Assembly (NCBI GenBank): GCA_030141605.1
Contig: JAQGDQ010000214.1
Coordinates: forward strand, 312,105-376,104
From: Tubiluchus corallicola
Lineage: Eukaryota > Priapulida > Priapulimorpha > Priapulimorphida > Tubiluchidae
Direction: 5' to 3'
DNA: 64,000 nt
The position numbers and the translations under genes are program-made. The notes under the pieces are model-generated. The model was not told the origin of the DNA, ran no database searches, and saw nothing but the letters and a program-made list of their open reading frames with translations. This document shows positions 11,704-22,400 of this stretch, piece after piece (position 1 is the first letter of the stretch; every line of letters begins with the position of its first letter).

Positions 11704-12063
11704 AGAGGGTTGATCATTTTCCACCAGGAAGCGAACTCGAATCAAGCCAAATTTCAGCATTTGAATCGAATTGGAATTCAAATTTTAAAGATTTTCGATT
11801 TACTAATAAAAAGCAATCTCATAAAAATCACGTATATTACTTGATTTTATTCTGCAGTAAAAACACTAATAATTTAAAATTGTGTACAGAAATCGTAGCC
11901 AAAATGTGCTCATTAAAACGGTGTTTCAAACGTTTTAATGATAAAGAACTTATGCACTTAAAGCACTAAATTATTTAAAATTATGATTTAAATTCAAATT
12001 GAATTTGAGCTAAAACAGGTTGTTTAAATCGAAATCGACCTCGAACATTCCATGTCTAACCCC
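11704..12063 (+). mobile_element. TCGAA-rich MITE, copy 1
   Basis: About 360 bp from GAGGGTTGATCATTTTCC to GAACATTCCATGTCTAACCCC. The ends are imperfect inverted repeats of GGGGTKAGCATTC type. Shared interior blocks are CTCATAAAAATCACG, TGATTTTATTCTGCAGTAAA, GTGTACAGAAATC and TTTCAAACGTTTTAATGATAA. The same blocks recur at 25336-25650 and 36458-36789 and, more decayed, at 12535-12960. Confidence 0.65.
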
Positions 12064-12534
12064 ATAATTAGAAATTCTCATGTCATTGCAGTAAAATTTG
12101 AACGATTTTTAAAATTTAAACTAAATAAGTAAACTTCTGCACATTCATTTTCAGATGGATGATGTAAAAACAAAAAAATTCAATGTGTCATTGGGTAAAC
12201 ACCATCCATCCAGGAAAAGAAATATCAACTAAAATAAAAATAAAGGTGGCACAAGTTAAATATAACATGGCGCATATTGTCCCAAATAACTATTATGCAA
12301 TTATCAATTAATATTTGCCTGTGTGGTGTAATTTTAGCTAAATTATTATTATCGTAAAAATTCCTGTTTTATCATAATAACAGGATTACTGGTTTACTAT
12401 GCCATTGTTAAGTATTTTTTATTAGTGCAGGTGCAATTTTGATGACATAACTATTATCACAACAATTCCTCTTTTGATCATTTTGGTTGTTAGACCAGAA
12501 AGCGAAAGCATATTGAAACGACTTTGTGACTTTT

Positions 12535-12960
12535 AAACAGGAATCAAACTGAATTTCGAAATTTCAAATCCGAATCGAATTCTGATTTATTTTTTAAAGA
12601 TTTTTGATCAAATTATTGAGTCATTAATAAAAAGCACATTCAAAAAGATCATGAATATTGCTCAATTTTCTTCTGGATTACTGCTGCGTTTACTTATCTG
12701 AAGGCAGGTTTCTTTTATTTTAGAATTCTAAATGCCCAATGTCTACAATAGACGTGACGGGCGTATGATGATGATGATGATGAAAAACACTAATAATTTG
12801 ATAAAAAAAATTTATACTAATTGCAGCTAAGTAGCACTGGTTTGCACAACGTTTCAAAGCTATTAACAATAAAGAACAATAAGTGTTAGTTTTGTTATTA
12901 TCGTATAAGTGCAATTTGTAATTACAAATTAAATGCGATTGATTGCGGTTAATTTGAAAA
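12535..12960 (+). mobile_element. TCGAA-rich MITE, decayed copy 2
   Basis: Shares with the copy at 11704-12063 the order AATCGAATTC, TTTTAAAGATTTTTGAT, TTAATAAAAAGCA, AAACACTAATAATTT and CAACGTTTCAAAGC. It is interrupted by about 120 bp (roughly 12665-12790) containing a (ATG)n run. Termini are no longer recognisable. Confidence 0.5.
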
Positions 12961-13140
12961 TAAACCAGTAGTGAATTTAAACTTTTTATCTGCGTTGCTT
13001 TTTCAACATTTTGTCCAAATTATTGTTTATTGCGTATAGTGCAATACTTGTAAGCCGGTTTTCATGAAACGAGTTTTAGTTATTGTTTTAACAAATTTTA
13101 TTCATTTGTACTATTATATTTTTTACATAAAGAACAGACG

Positions 13141-16100
13141 ATGCAAGAAATTGTGGCACCAGTTGATCATATAAAATTTGACTTAGAGGTTGCACTGGAG
13201 CAGCAGCTTGGTGCTCAACCTTTACCGTTCCCTGGAATGGATAGTAAGCATTTACTCTAAACTTAAAATAGATGTAGCGTATCAATATTTCGTTAGCCGT
13301 GTAAGCCGAAGGTCCCTGGTTCAAGTGTAGGTGTTCTCTCATCTCACATTTCTTGTTTGGTATCAAAATTTAATTCTGTTATAGTAAAACTGAGATCTGA
13401 AGAGCAGGTTTATGAGAGGTGGGTGTATCACTGATATGAGCAAATGTAGTAAGCAGCTTTATTTCACAGGTGGCCCACGGCTTCTGGCATTTAGCATTTT
13501 CCCGAAATTTCTCTTCGGTTTTTCCACAGATTTTCCCACCAAACAGGAAAACCTACCAGCAGCGCTTGAGGTAGATCTGTGGCTCTTTGGGAAGAGCAGC
13601 AACCAGGCTATGTGACAGTGGGTTTCTTTTGTAGATCTTTTCTAGAAAGATATTTCCTGTTTCCATATCATGTAATTCTCAGTTATGAAGCTGTATGATG
13701 GTAGCATTGTGTGATGTCATTGCATTGTATTCTGGCTGTACTGCGCTAACATTAGTCTGCTGTTGGCTGTCAATTATATTAATGCACATGATGTCTACAT
13801 GCCGTTTCACTATCATTTTAGGTACGGTTAGCAGTAAGTATGTAGAGTGTTCACCCATTGATTATCATCAGTGGATGGGTCTGATATCGTTTGTTATTCA
13901 CATATAGTTTGACTGTGTACAAAATGTTTTTGCATTGTTTTTCTAGACTGTTGTTGTTTTCATCGTTAGTGTCACTTTGAATTGCTGTCAACAATGCTGG
14001 GATCATGAGATCCTGGCATTGTTTGCAATTTAGAAATAATTTGTGAAGTTAAGACTAAAAATTGTCTGTGACATTTTTACTTAGTGATTAACATATCTAT
14101 CGTATCTGATCTTGGAGACTAATTTTTGTTACTAGAGGTTGGTTTGTTGGGTGACAGTGCCAAGCGCCAATTCATGTTTCAACAGACTCTCACAGCTAGC
14201 CAGTGGCTTTTTGTTTTAACCAAGGTTCACAGCTGTTTAATGAATAAATAATATTGTAATTTATTCTACAGTGAAAATTTTAAACTTTAGTGTAACTTGA
14301 TGTTAGCATTTATTTATTTGTTTTAGAATCGGGATCAGGAACCTGCATATTTTTTCTTCGAAGTGCATGTAACAAAGGTGCTGCCTGTCCATTTCGTCAT
14401 GTTAGCGGTGATAAAGCCATCGTCTGTAAGCACTGGCTTCGCGGTTTATGCAAGAAAGGGGACCTGTGTGAATTTTTGCACGAATATGACATGTCAAAGA
14501 TGCCAGAGTGTTTTTTCTTTTCAAAATTTAGTAAGTGGTTCAACTTCTTTTTACCCTTTTCATTTAAACATAATCGATGAATTATCAGTCAGCTAAACAT
14601 ATAAAGCATGATGCTTCATATTAGTAATACGAGAATGAAAATACGTGGCTTTGTCAAGTTTCTCTACCACCAACTTGCCAAATACATAAATGATGTTTAC
14701 TATTGCATCTTTCATCTCTTGCCCAATAAAGACGAGTTACAGTAGGCGCCGCTTACTAGACTCACTTGGGACCAAAGTGTTTTGACCTAATTAACTGACT
14801 GATTACAGGTGCGAGTGGTATCACATTTATAATTAAAATTTTTTCAGATGCTTGTAGCAACAAAGATTGTCCGTTCCTGCACATTGATCCAGAATCTAAA
14901 GTAAAAGATTGTCCATGGTATGACAGAGGCTTCTGCAGGCACGGTGCGTAAACTACCTTTAAAGGAAAACCGGATGATTGTGTAAACACGAGTTCAGAAT
15001 AAAGAATGCTCTAAAATATTGAAAACTACAATAGCTTATTTTAAATCAAAGCTTAGATTAAATAATAATTACCCCGGATACTCAAATTTCGTTAAACTTT
15101 CAAAGCTACATGCAGCTCAGTGAATCTACTAAGATTGGCAGCGGCGCCTTTTTGTCATGTGTGCGTCGCCGACAAATAGAAGGTAGTACCGTGATAACCA
15201 TGATCATGAACTACTGTGTTAGTTTCCTGACGTCATATGACGTAGACCCCATTTTTCGTGACATCATGCATTTAAACAGTACTGTAACACCTATGCAAAT
15301 GTGCTTTGACGCGCAAGGGAAGATGCCTGCAATTGCACAAACTGTGGTTAGTTTCTGACGTAAGCAGTAGCTGTGTTCGGTTGCTAATTATTCAAATATA
15401 AGGAACAATTGTTAACTTTTATAGGCAAGAAAATGTATATTTTGGACAGAAAATTAAAATGTGATTGAGTCTAAATAGTTGTCCGGTCTTCCTTTAATTT
15501 AATGATTTATTTGTAATACACTTGAAAAGTTATTAACTAAGAACCATCTGATTTTAAATAAAGGCATACAACTAAATTAGCTAAAAGTATAAATATGTGT
15601 AGATCTTATAGGGAAGCTGTTACTAAATGCAGGTTGTGGTTTACTTTAGTTGATCTTCGTACGATAGATGGTGAATAATTCAAGTTATGACCTGATCATT
15701 ATTTGATATGCTCTTCTTTTTCTTGCAATCAGCAGTATGTTGTGCGCTAAAAACATGACACGAATCTGCACATATATTTGCTTTATTTTAGTAATAACTG
15801 TATTTGGAATAACATGATTCATTGGTGATTTAGTATTAACTGTTGGCCTTTATTGAGAAAGCTTCGTGCTAGGAGTTTATTTGTTTGGTTTAGGACCATC
15901 CTGTAGACATCGTCACATGAGGCGTGTTATGTGTGTGAATTACCTCAATGGATTCTGTCTGGAGGGAAAGAAATGCAAATATATGCAGTGAGTCCTATAA
16001 CTTTCAAATTTTGTATAATAGAATTTATATATAACCTAAGACACATAGAAATTCATTTAACAACAACTACGCAGTGAATATTGTTACAGGTTTATCAGAT

Positions 16101-17999
16101 CAGAAGTTTATTTGAATTGCTACTTACTTATCAAAAATTATATAAACTAATTAAAAATGACACCATAATTCATTTCAAGTAAGTCTTTATGTATATTGGG
16201 CGATAACTAATCACAGCTGATCTCTTTTGTTTAGTCCAAGTTTTGACGTGCCATGGCAAGATCCAGCTGGTAAAGTAATAATCTGTCATAAATGTGGTGT
16301 CCTCGGTCACAAGTCTACACACTGTCCACAGTTAATATCAGCTTCAGCATCAGAGAATGTGAGTAAATTGTTGTTAGTGATGGTGCAAACCTACAACTAA
16401 TTAAATTTGAAACTTAATCATGAAACATGGCAAATGTGAAGAAGTTTGAACATCCTGAATTTCAACCAGAGACCTGCTTAGATGCCTTGAACGCTATACT
16501 GGGTAAGGCAATAGTCTAGTGGTCTAGAGGTCCCCGGTTCAAATACAGGCTGTATTCTAACTTTTCACATTTCTCGTTTTCTTAAATTTGGTGCCGAATT
16601 TGTGGAAAATGTATTTATTTGTAATTTTGTACCGTCAATAATACATATCTTGCTATCAAAATTATAAATAAATACTTTGTATTAAGTTTATCTGTGGCTT
16701 CAGGATTAGCATATTGGCAACTGGACTATTACTAGTTTTTCAAATTTTTAATATCTTTCAGACACTGACAGCTATGAAGCCAACAGAAAGCTCAAATATT
16801 ACTGTTCCTATAAGTACAATGCATCCGCCACGTTTCCACTCACATTATCATCCTACGCGTGGTATGTTTACGCGGTTTCCACGAGGGCATCTACGAAACA
16901 CGGAGGACGTAACGTGCTTTAAGGTATTCACAATTTATTTTCTTGGTGATCACTAAATATAAAATGTTATTATTGTTTACTCAGCATAGCATACCTCCCA
17001 TTTCGAGAAGTGATATCTCTGTTAACCGAGTGTCCAATTTAACAGTGTATTTGTTTGCCTTTCCTAAAGAGGCCCGAAAATAGTACTCAAGGAATTATGG
17101 CTTTTTCAACTTTCTTTCATTATTTATATTTTATTTTATTTATTTAAAATTTTCCTCCATTTCAAATCAAGTATAAAATAATTGTTTACAAATTGCTGAT
17201 GAGCTAATATTCATACATTACGTCCAAAATTGCATATGGTTGTTGTTTAATATGATGTATATGAAATGAACTAAAAGATGTCTAACAAAGTTTTGTGCAG
17301 AAAATCAACAAAGGACCTTGGACAAAATTATAATTAACTGTTTTACCATGTCAAATATGTCATTAGGCTGATAAAGAAAATCTTAGGTTTTCCAGAGGAA
17401 TTGAACCCATGACTTTTGGATGTTCTAAACAGATGATGCATTTACAACAATTTAATTCCTACAGTCTCAGTCCGTAGTCTCCCACCAGGCCATTAGGATT
17501 ACCTAGTTAATAAAATCCATTTTTTGGGAAAAGATATTCGGTTGTGATTGGGTCTAAGCTGCCCAGACAAAAAAAACTGCAGTTGATCTCGTTCAGTAAC
17601 TGATAAGCAAATTAGTTGCAGAGTGTGCCAGTATTTATCATGTTGATGAAAGATCTGTAAACATTCAAATATGTTAACCACCTCTGTTGGTTCAGTGGCT
17701 CAGCGAGATGCATTTTGATCCTGTCACAACCATCAATACATACATAAGTACTGGGTGTTAGCCACTGAATTTAGCTGTCAGCTTGGAATTTGGAATATGC
17801 CAAAGTGAATACATAATAAAAGTGGCAACCTCAACAGTAAACTTTTGTTTGCTGGTACTTGTAGAAGCTTTTAATGCACATTAAACAATTTTTGTTTCAG
17901 TGTGGAGAACAAGGGCATTACGCAAATCGCTGTCCTAAGGGTCACCTAGCTTTTCTTAGTCCAGCTTTAGCTCAGACTGAGGAAATGCAGCCTTCATAA
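13141..17999 (+). CDS. CPSF4: Cleavage and polyadenylation specificity factor subunit 4 (CPSF30), complete
   Basis: Zinc-finger subunit of CPSF; in known animals it binds the AAUAAA signal together with WDR33 during nuclear mRNA 3' processing. Exons: 13141-13243, 14327-14530, 14848-14943, 15894-15987, 16235-16358, 16762-16923, 17901-17999. Phases are continuous, giving 293 residues. The N-terminus MQEIVAPVDHIKFDLE is typical of the family. Five CCCH fingers follow: CIFFLRSACNKGAACPFRH, then those starting VCKHWLRGLC, ECFFFSKF, DCPWYDRGFC and MCVNYLNGFC. Exon 5 encodes a CCHC knuckle (CHKCGVLGHKSTHC). A second CCHC knuckle spans the junction of the last two exons (CFK|CGEQGHYANRC), followed by PKGHLAFLSPA near the end. 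Human CPSF4 has one knuckle and Drosophila Clipper has two, so this gene has the two-knuckle form. The start matches the conserved family start. Confidence 0.96.
13258..13370 (+). repeat. tRNA-derived SINE-like fragment in CPSF4 intron 1
   Basis: AAGGTCCCTGGTTCAAGTGT resembles a tRNA T-arm/B box and is followed by CTCACATTTCTTGTTTGG. A related arrangement (AGGTCCCCGGTTCAAATACA, then TTCACATTTCTCGTTTTC) occurs at 16495-16600. The two shared blocks suggest one SINE family. Confidence 0.4.
15110..15365 (+). other. GC-rich intronic patch with CRE-like palindromes in CPSF4 intron 3
   Basis: This patch contrasts with the AT-rich intron around it. It holds CTGACGTCATATGACGTAG (two overlapping TGACGT sites including a full TGACGTCA), TCGTGACATCATGC and TTCTGACGTAAGC within about 140 bp. 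An open frame of 82 codons also spans it but resembles nothing I recognise. It could be a regulatory element, a relic of inserted DNA or chance. Confidence 0.3.
16495..16600 (+). repeat. tRNA-derived SINE-like fragment in CPSF4 intron 5
   Basis: Has an A-box-like CAATAGTCTAGTGGTCTAGA and a B-box-like CCGGTTCAAATACAGG about 10 bp later. The tail shares CACATTTCTCGTTT with 13258-13370. Too short and imperfect for a functional tRNA. Confidence 0.45.
17385..17475 (-). repeat. Possible reverse-oriented SINE remnant in CPSF4 intron 6
   Basis: Read on the minus strand: GCATCATCTGTTTAGAACAT, then AAAGTCATGGGTTCAATTCC, an arrangement resembling an anticodon arm and T arm. No complete tRNA fold was found. 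Confidence 0.3.
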
Positions 18000-18356
18000 A
18001 GGAGAATTTGCTTTATATTCGAATTACTTGTTTTATTACCATGTTGTATAATGTATATATTGGACTGGCTACGTCTTCTAGGTAATTTTTGGGTTTTTAA
18101 ATAACCCCATGTATTTTTGTAGCCCACTGTACATTCATGAATTTGTAATACATGGTTTCAATGATCATTAGACTATCTTGGCTATCTTGATAATAGCTCA
18201 AAGAAATTATTATTCTGCTTGTTTGTCACTAATTTACGAGGTCTTTTGTGTTAATTTCTTTAGTGAAAACTAATGTTTTTGGTCTACAATCAGTTTACTA
18301 CTCTATTCTACAAATACAACAACAACTCAGTCATACATTTAGATGTTGTTTAGTGT

Positions 18357-18376
18357 TTTATTTTCACTAAAATAAA
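18357..18376. promoter_or_regulatory. Facing polyadenylation signals for CPSF4 (+) and Caskin (-)
   Basis: AATAAA occurs on the plus strand at 18371-18376 and on the minus strand at 18362-18357, about 370 bp after the CPSF4 stop and 1.1 kb after the Caskin stop. If both are used, the two convergent transcripts overlap by a few tens of bases. Position and sequence are observed; use of the sites is inferred. Confidence 0.5.
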
Positions 18377-19455
18377 ACTTAGCCCATTAATTAATTTTTT
18401 ATACAAACATTGGTTGGAATAGTGTGTACAATATGCAATAATTATATGTACAACATTGTACATATTCACCAACTTGGCAGTAAATTGACAAAGATTACAG
18501 GTCGAAACAAAATTAGAACAGGTGTGGATTATCCAACTACCGACAGGAAACAGCACAAGCAGTAACATAACAATAACGTATCAGTAACTTACAGGTTAAC
18601 CATAAACAAACACGATTTATATACAAGATAGCAAAAATTAAATTAAATTGTAAAAATCACATAGATAGAAAACACAATGAAGGCAGCAGCTAGTTCAGCA
18701 CTATACATTATTATTTACATTTTTAACATGTAATTCAAATTATCAGCACAACCAGTCAAATGCGCTATGTACAGTTTAAGAACAAGGTGTGTAAAGTGAT
18801 TCATTATGATTAGCAATTGGCATATTGACACACAAATGCACCTTGTAATGAAAAGTAGTACGACCCAAAAATGCAATGTAAGTTAATAACCTGGGTGGAT
18901 AGCATAGAAGCCAGTTCCTTTCATAGATTTAAAATTACTATCAGGTTATATTTATGCCAGAAATCATTTTATAGCATTTAAATTGTTATTAAACATCTGA
19001 AGGATCACACTAGGACAAAACATATTGTTTCTCGAAAAGTTGTACTTGAAAAGAATCTAACTACAGCTAGCACAAAACATTGTTGGCTCATCTAAATTTG
19101 TTATATTGAAAAAAAAAGAAAAACACTTATCACCAGACAGTGGCTTTGCTTAAGGGCCGATTTCCAAAATTTCAGGCAAAACTTGCATGTAAAAATCGAC
19201 ATTTCAATAAAAAAAGGCACGTGACTTCTGCTATTTCAATATTCACTTACTATCTGAGTATCAATTGTGAGCACTCAATAAACAGAACTTGACCTAATAG
19301 ACACTGAAATAAATTCTGGAAACCAGATGCTCTTCACATGACGAAGAAAATAAAAAAATACTCGTGGAAGTTTGTTTTAAGTTTGTGCATAGAATGGTTC
19401 TAATACAGGGCCCTCAGTGAATAGGAATATACGTGCGAGTTCCCGATCATATCCT

Positions 19456-22400
19456 TTAGGCGGAAAGTTCTTCAAAGGATGACAAAGCTGCATCTAATTC
19501 ATCTGTGAGGTGGGATAACATATCACCGATATCATCCCATGCATCAAGCTTGCCTACTGACCTAAATAAAACATAGCAAGTATTAGCATTAAAAATCGAG
19601 GCAAATAACTTAAAATAAGACCATTACAAGTTGTTGTTGCTATATAACAATTAATTTGTTAATTGGTAATGCCAGATTTAAAAAGAATAGAAAGAAAAGT
19701 AATTATTAATGGGAAGAATTCTAAAAATGGACTTCTCATCTACAAACCTGCTACGTTTTTGACCAATCGCCTGAATTGTATAACAGATAGTAATGTGAGC
19801 AGTATTGACTTTACTGTCAAAAACCATATTTGCTAAGGTTATTGAACATGCTAGAAAACACTGGAATTATGAATACAGTTAATTACAGTTACTTTCGTAG
19901 AATTTATTCCTCCCAAATATGGCAGACAGTATTAGAAAATTACCCTTGTGAAGTATTCATGACGGAATTCCGATCACCATTATCATCTTTCGCTGTGCTG
20001 TTAACAAGGTGGGGCTTAGGAGGCGGTACTTTCTTTCCTAGTGGTACTGAAAAATAATATAATTTACAACCACTTAAATAAAATATAATTTAATTCTTGA
20101 ACAAGTTTTACATGAAATACTCAGCTGGCATTCAGACTCCCCAGTTAATGTGTTTCATTTGACGTAGCTTATTAGGATTGTTTTCAATAATTTTCATACA
20201 AGAAGCCATAGTTCAATGATATGTCTTGCTAGCAGCCTATTACTGTTTATAATATGCTCTAAATTTACCTTTTGGTTTTGGTGAAGCTGTCGGGCGAGCC
20301 AGAAGGGCGGGTTTTGTTGGCACAACAGGCGGTTTCACTGGTTTGATAGTAGCACTTCCATGACCGTTAATAGGCGTAATGTCAATATCACTTATATCTA
20401 CACCGACGGCAGTCAAATCAGGTTTATTTTGTTTCTGGGCTAATTTTATTGTTCCCACGTTTTCGTTTGCAAATGGAAGCGTATTAGAGTCGGTACTGCA
20501 TATAGACAACGAAGATGTTGTCGTTTCATTGTTATGAAGTTTAGATTGTATTTCTTCTACAATGGATCCTTTGCCACTGTCTATACTGGTTAGAGATGCG
20601 CGATCAGCACCATCACGGCTAGCGATAACGTCCAGTAATGATGAATGACATGTGCGATCAGTCGATTGATTATCACGCATAGACTTATTGCTAAACTGAG
20701 CAGCTAGGGTTTTAACACAGGCACGTTGTTCGTGATTTTGCACTGCAGCGTCTGATTCAGAAACTTTCAGTTCAGGTTTCTGACCAAAATCCTTGAGTCG
20801 TTGTGTTTGGTCTGCAGATTCAGTTTCGGAACCAGCTAAATCACTTTTGCCAGAAATATGGCTATCCGTCCGTTTCGGAGGGGGCGGCGGGGGTTGTTTC
20901 TTTAATAAGCCTTTCAAAGGTGAAGCACAATGTCTCACAGGGGAACTGATTATATGACTATTAATTTCGTTTCGCTCAGAATTTGATTTCATATTCTCAC
21001 ACGAATCTTCTTCTGGTAGTATTATCATATCACTTGGCAGCTCGCGACTGCTTCTCTTCGTCTTAGCTATGATTTTTGCCACTGGTCTCGGTCGTTGAGA
21101 AATCGGAATCACGACTGCTGATGGTCGAGGAACAACAAGTTCAATCGTATTCGTACTCGGGGCGTTTTCCTCAATTTCTGGACTACTTTCATACGCCCTG
21201 TCATCAAAAATAGCGGAATGAGCCAGTTGGTTGGCTGACGAGTAACCATCATCGTCAGCACCACCGCTGCCACCACTTCCGCCGCTGCCACCGCTGGAGC
21301 GGGACATTTGACTCAAACGTCCAGAGCTAGAAATGTCCCAATCAACAGCCTGAAATAAACACATAACTAATAAAATAACTGTTTAACATACTATATCAGA
21401 TAAATTAAAAGTTATTTTATGTATGGGAGTTGCCACTAACCTCGAGGGAAGCTCGCTTGTACAAAAATCCTTCTTTAGGAGGCGACTGTTGGAAGGTTTT
21501 AAACTCCGGTACATTGACGTTTTCTGTAGATGGAGAGCTGATGGGCTTGGGCTTGGAAACTATTTTGATCTCTCCGGCAGAATAGGGTTGAATTGTCACA
21601 CCATCCGTTAGCTGCAGGTTGCCTGGAACTGAAAAATTTAATTCACAATTTTAATTTTTGGAGCCCATGCAGTGACAAATTTATACCTTCATCCCCTAAT
21701 TGTCGACTCCAGTACTTTAAGCACTTCGCACAGAAGATATAAGAAACCAGCTTGCAAAACTGCAACATTCATGGGAAATATCCTTCTCCCATGATGTGCA
21801 TTTTTCTCGAGAAAACGATACATGTATGGTGGTACGATCATGCCAAATCAAAACAATGAGTAATGAGATATGAACTACCAAAACGTGCATTACCTTAAAT
21901 GCAACCCCAAATGCCTTAAAAGATAACATGCAGTAATAATTAATCATCTGTAATAACACTAATGTCATTTAGCAGGTGTTTTCTAAATACCAGCCTGTCA
22001 TTTATTCCTTTCCAAAGATTTCTATATATTAGAAAGACAGAAACTTGCAACCTAGAGATCAATTAACACTGCTATTTTATGTCTAATGAAAAAACATTGA
22101 CCTCCCACTGATGCAGGTAGCAGCAGTACTCAAACTTTATAAGAACTTGGTTTGGGCATTTATATACATATTCTTATTAATTCTTATAAAAACATTAGTT
22201 CTCAAATGAAAAAGAACGGTACATACTAGGAGAGAGACCAGAAGACAATATTTCACATGACTTTGGTCTGGACTCTGATGTTGACATTGAAGATACTCGT
22301 TTGCCTGCCCGCAGGTCCTTCAGTCTCTTCACTGCTAACATCATTTTCTTTTGATGACCTACGAACAGACCGATAAACATCAAAATTTTGAAACAAAATG

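Noticed and set aside
13088-13366. 92-codon minus-strand frame over CPSF4 exon 1
   Set aside because: It is the antisense shadow of the conserved CPSF4 first exon.
16714-16956. Separate 80-codon gene starting at 16714
   Set aside because: It is the in-frame extension of CPSF4 exon 16762-16923 into the preceding intron.
18350-18568. 72-codon minus-strand frame downstream of CPSF4
   Set aside because: Falls in the inferred 3' UTR of Caskin and has no recognisable motif.
20240-21364. Single-exon 374-residue protein
   Set aside because: It is the long internal exon of Caskin (21349-20269); both edges have splice sites and phases matching neighbouring exons.
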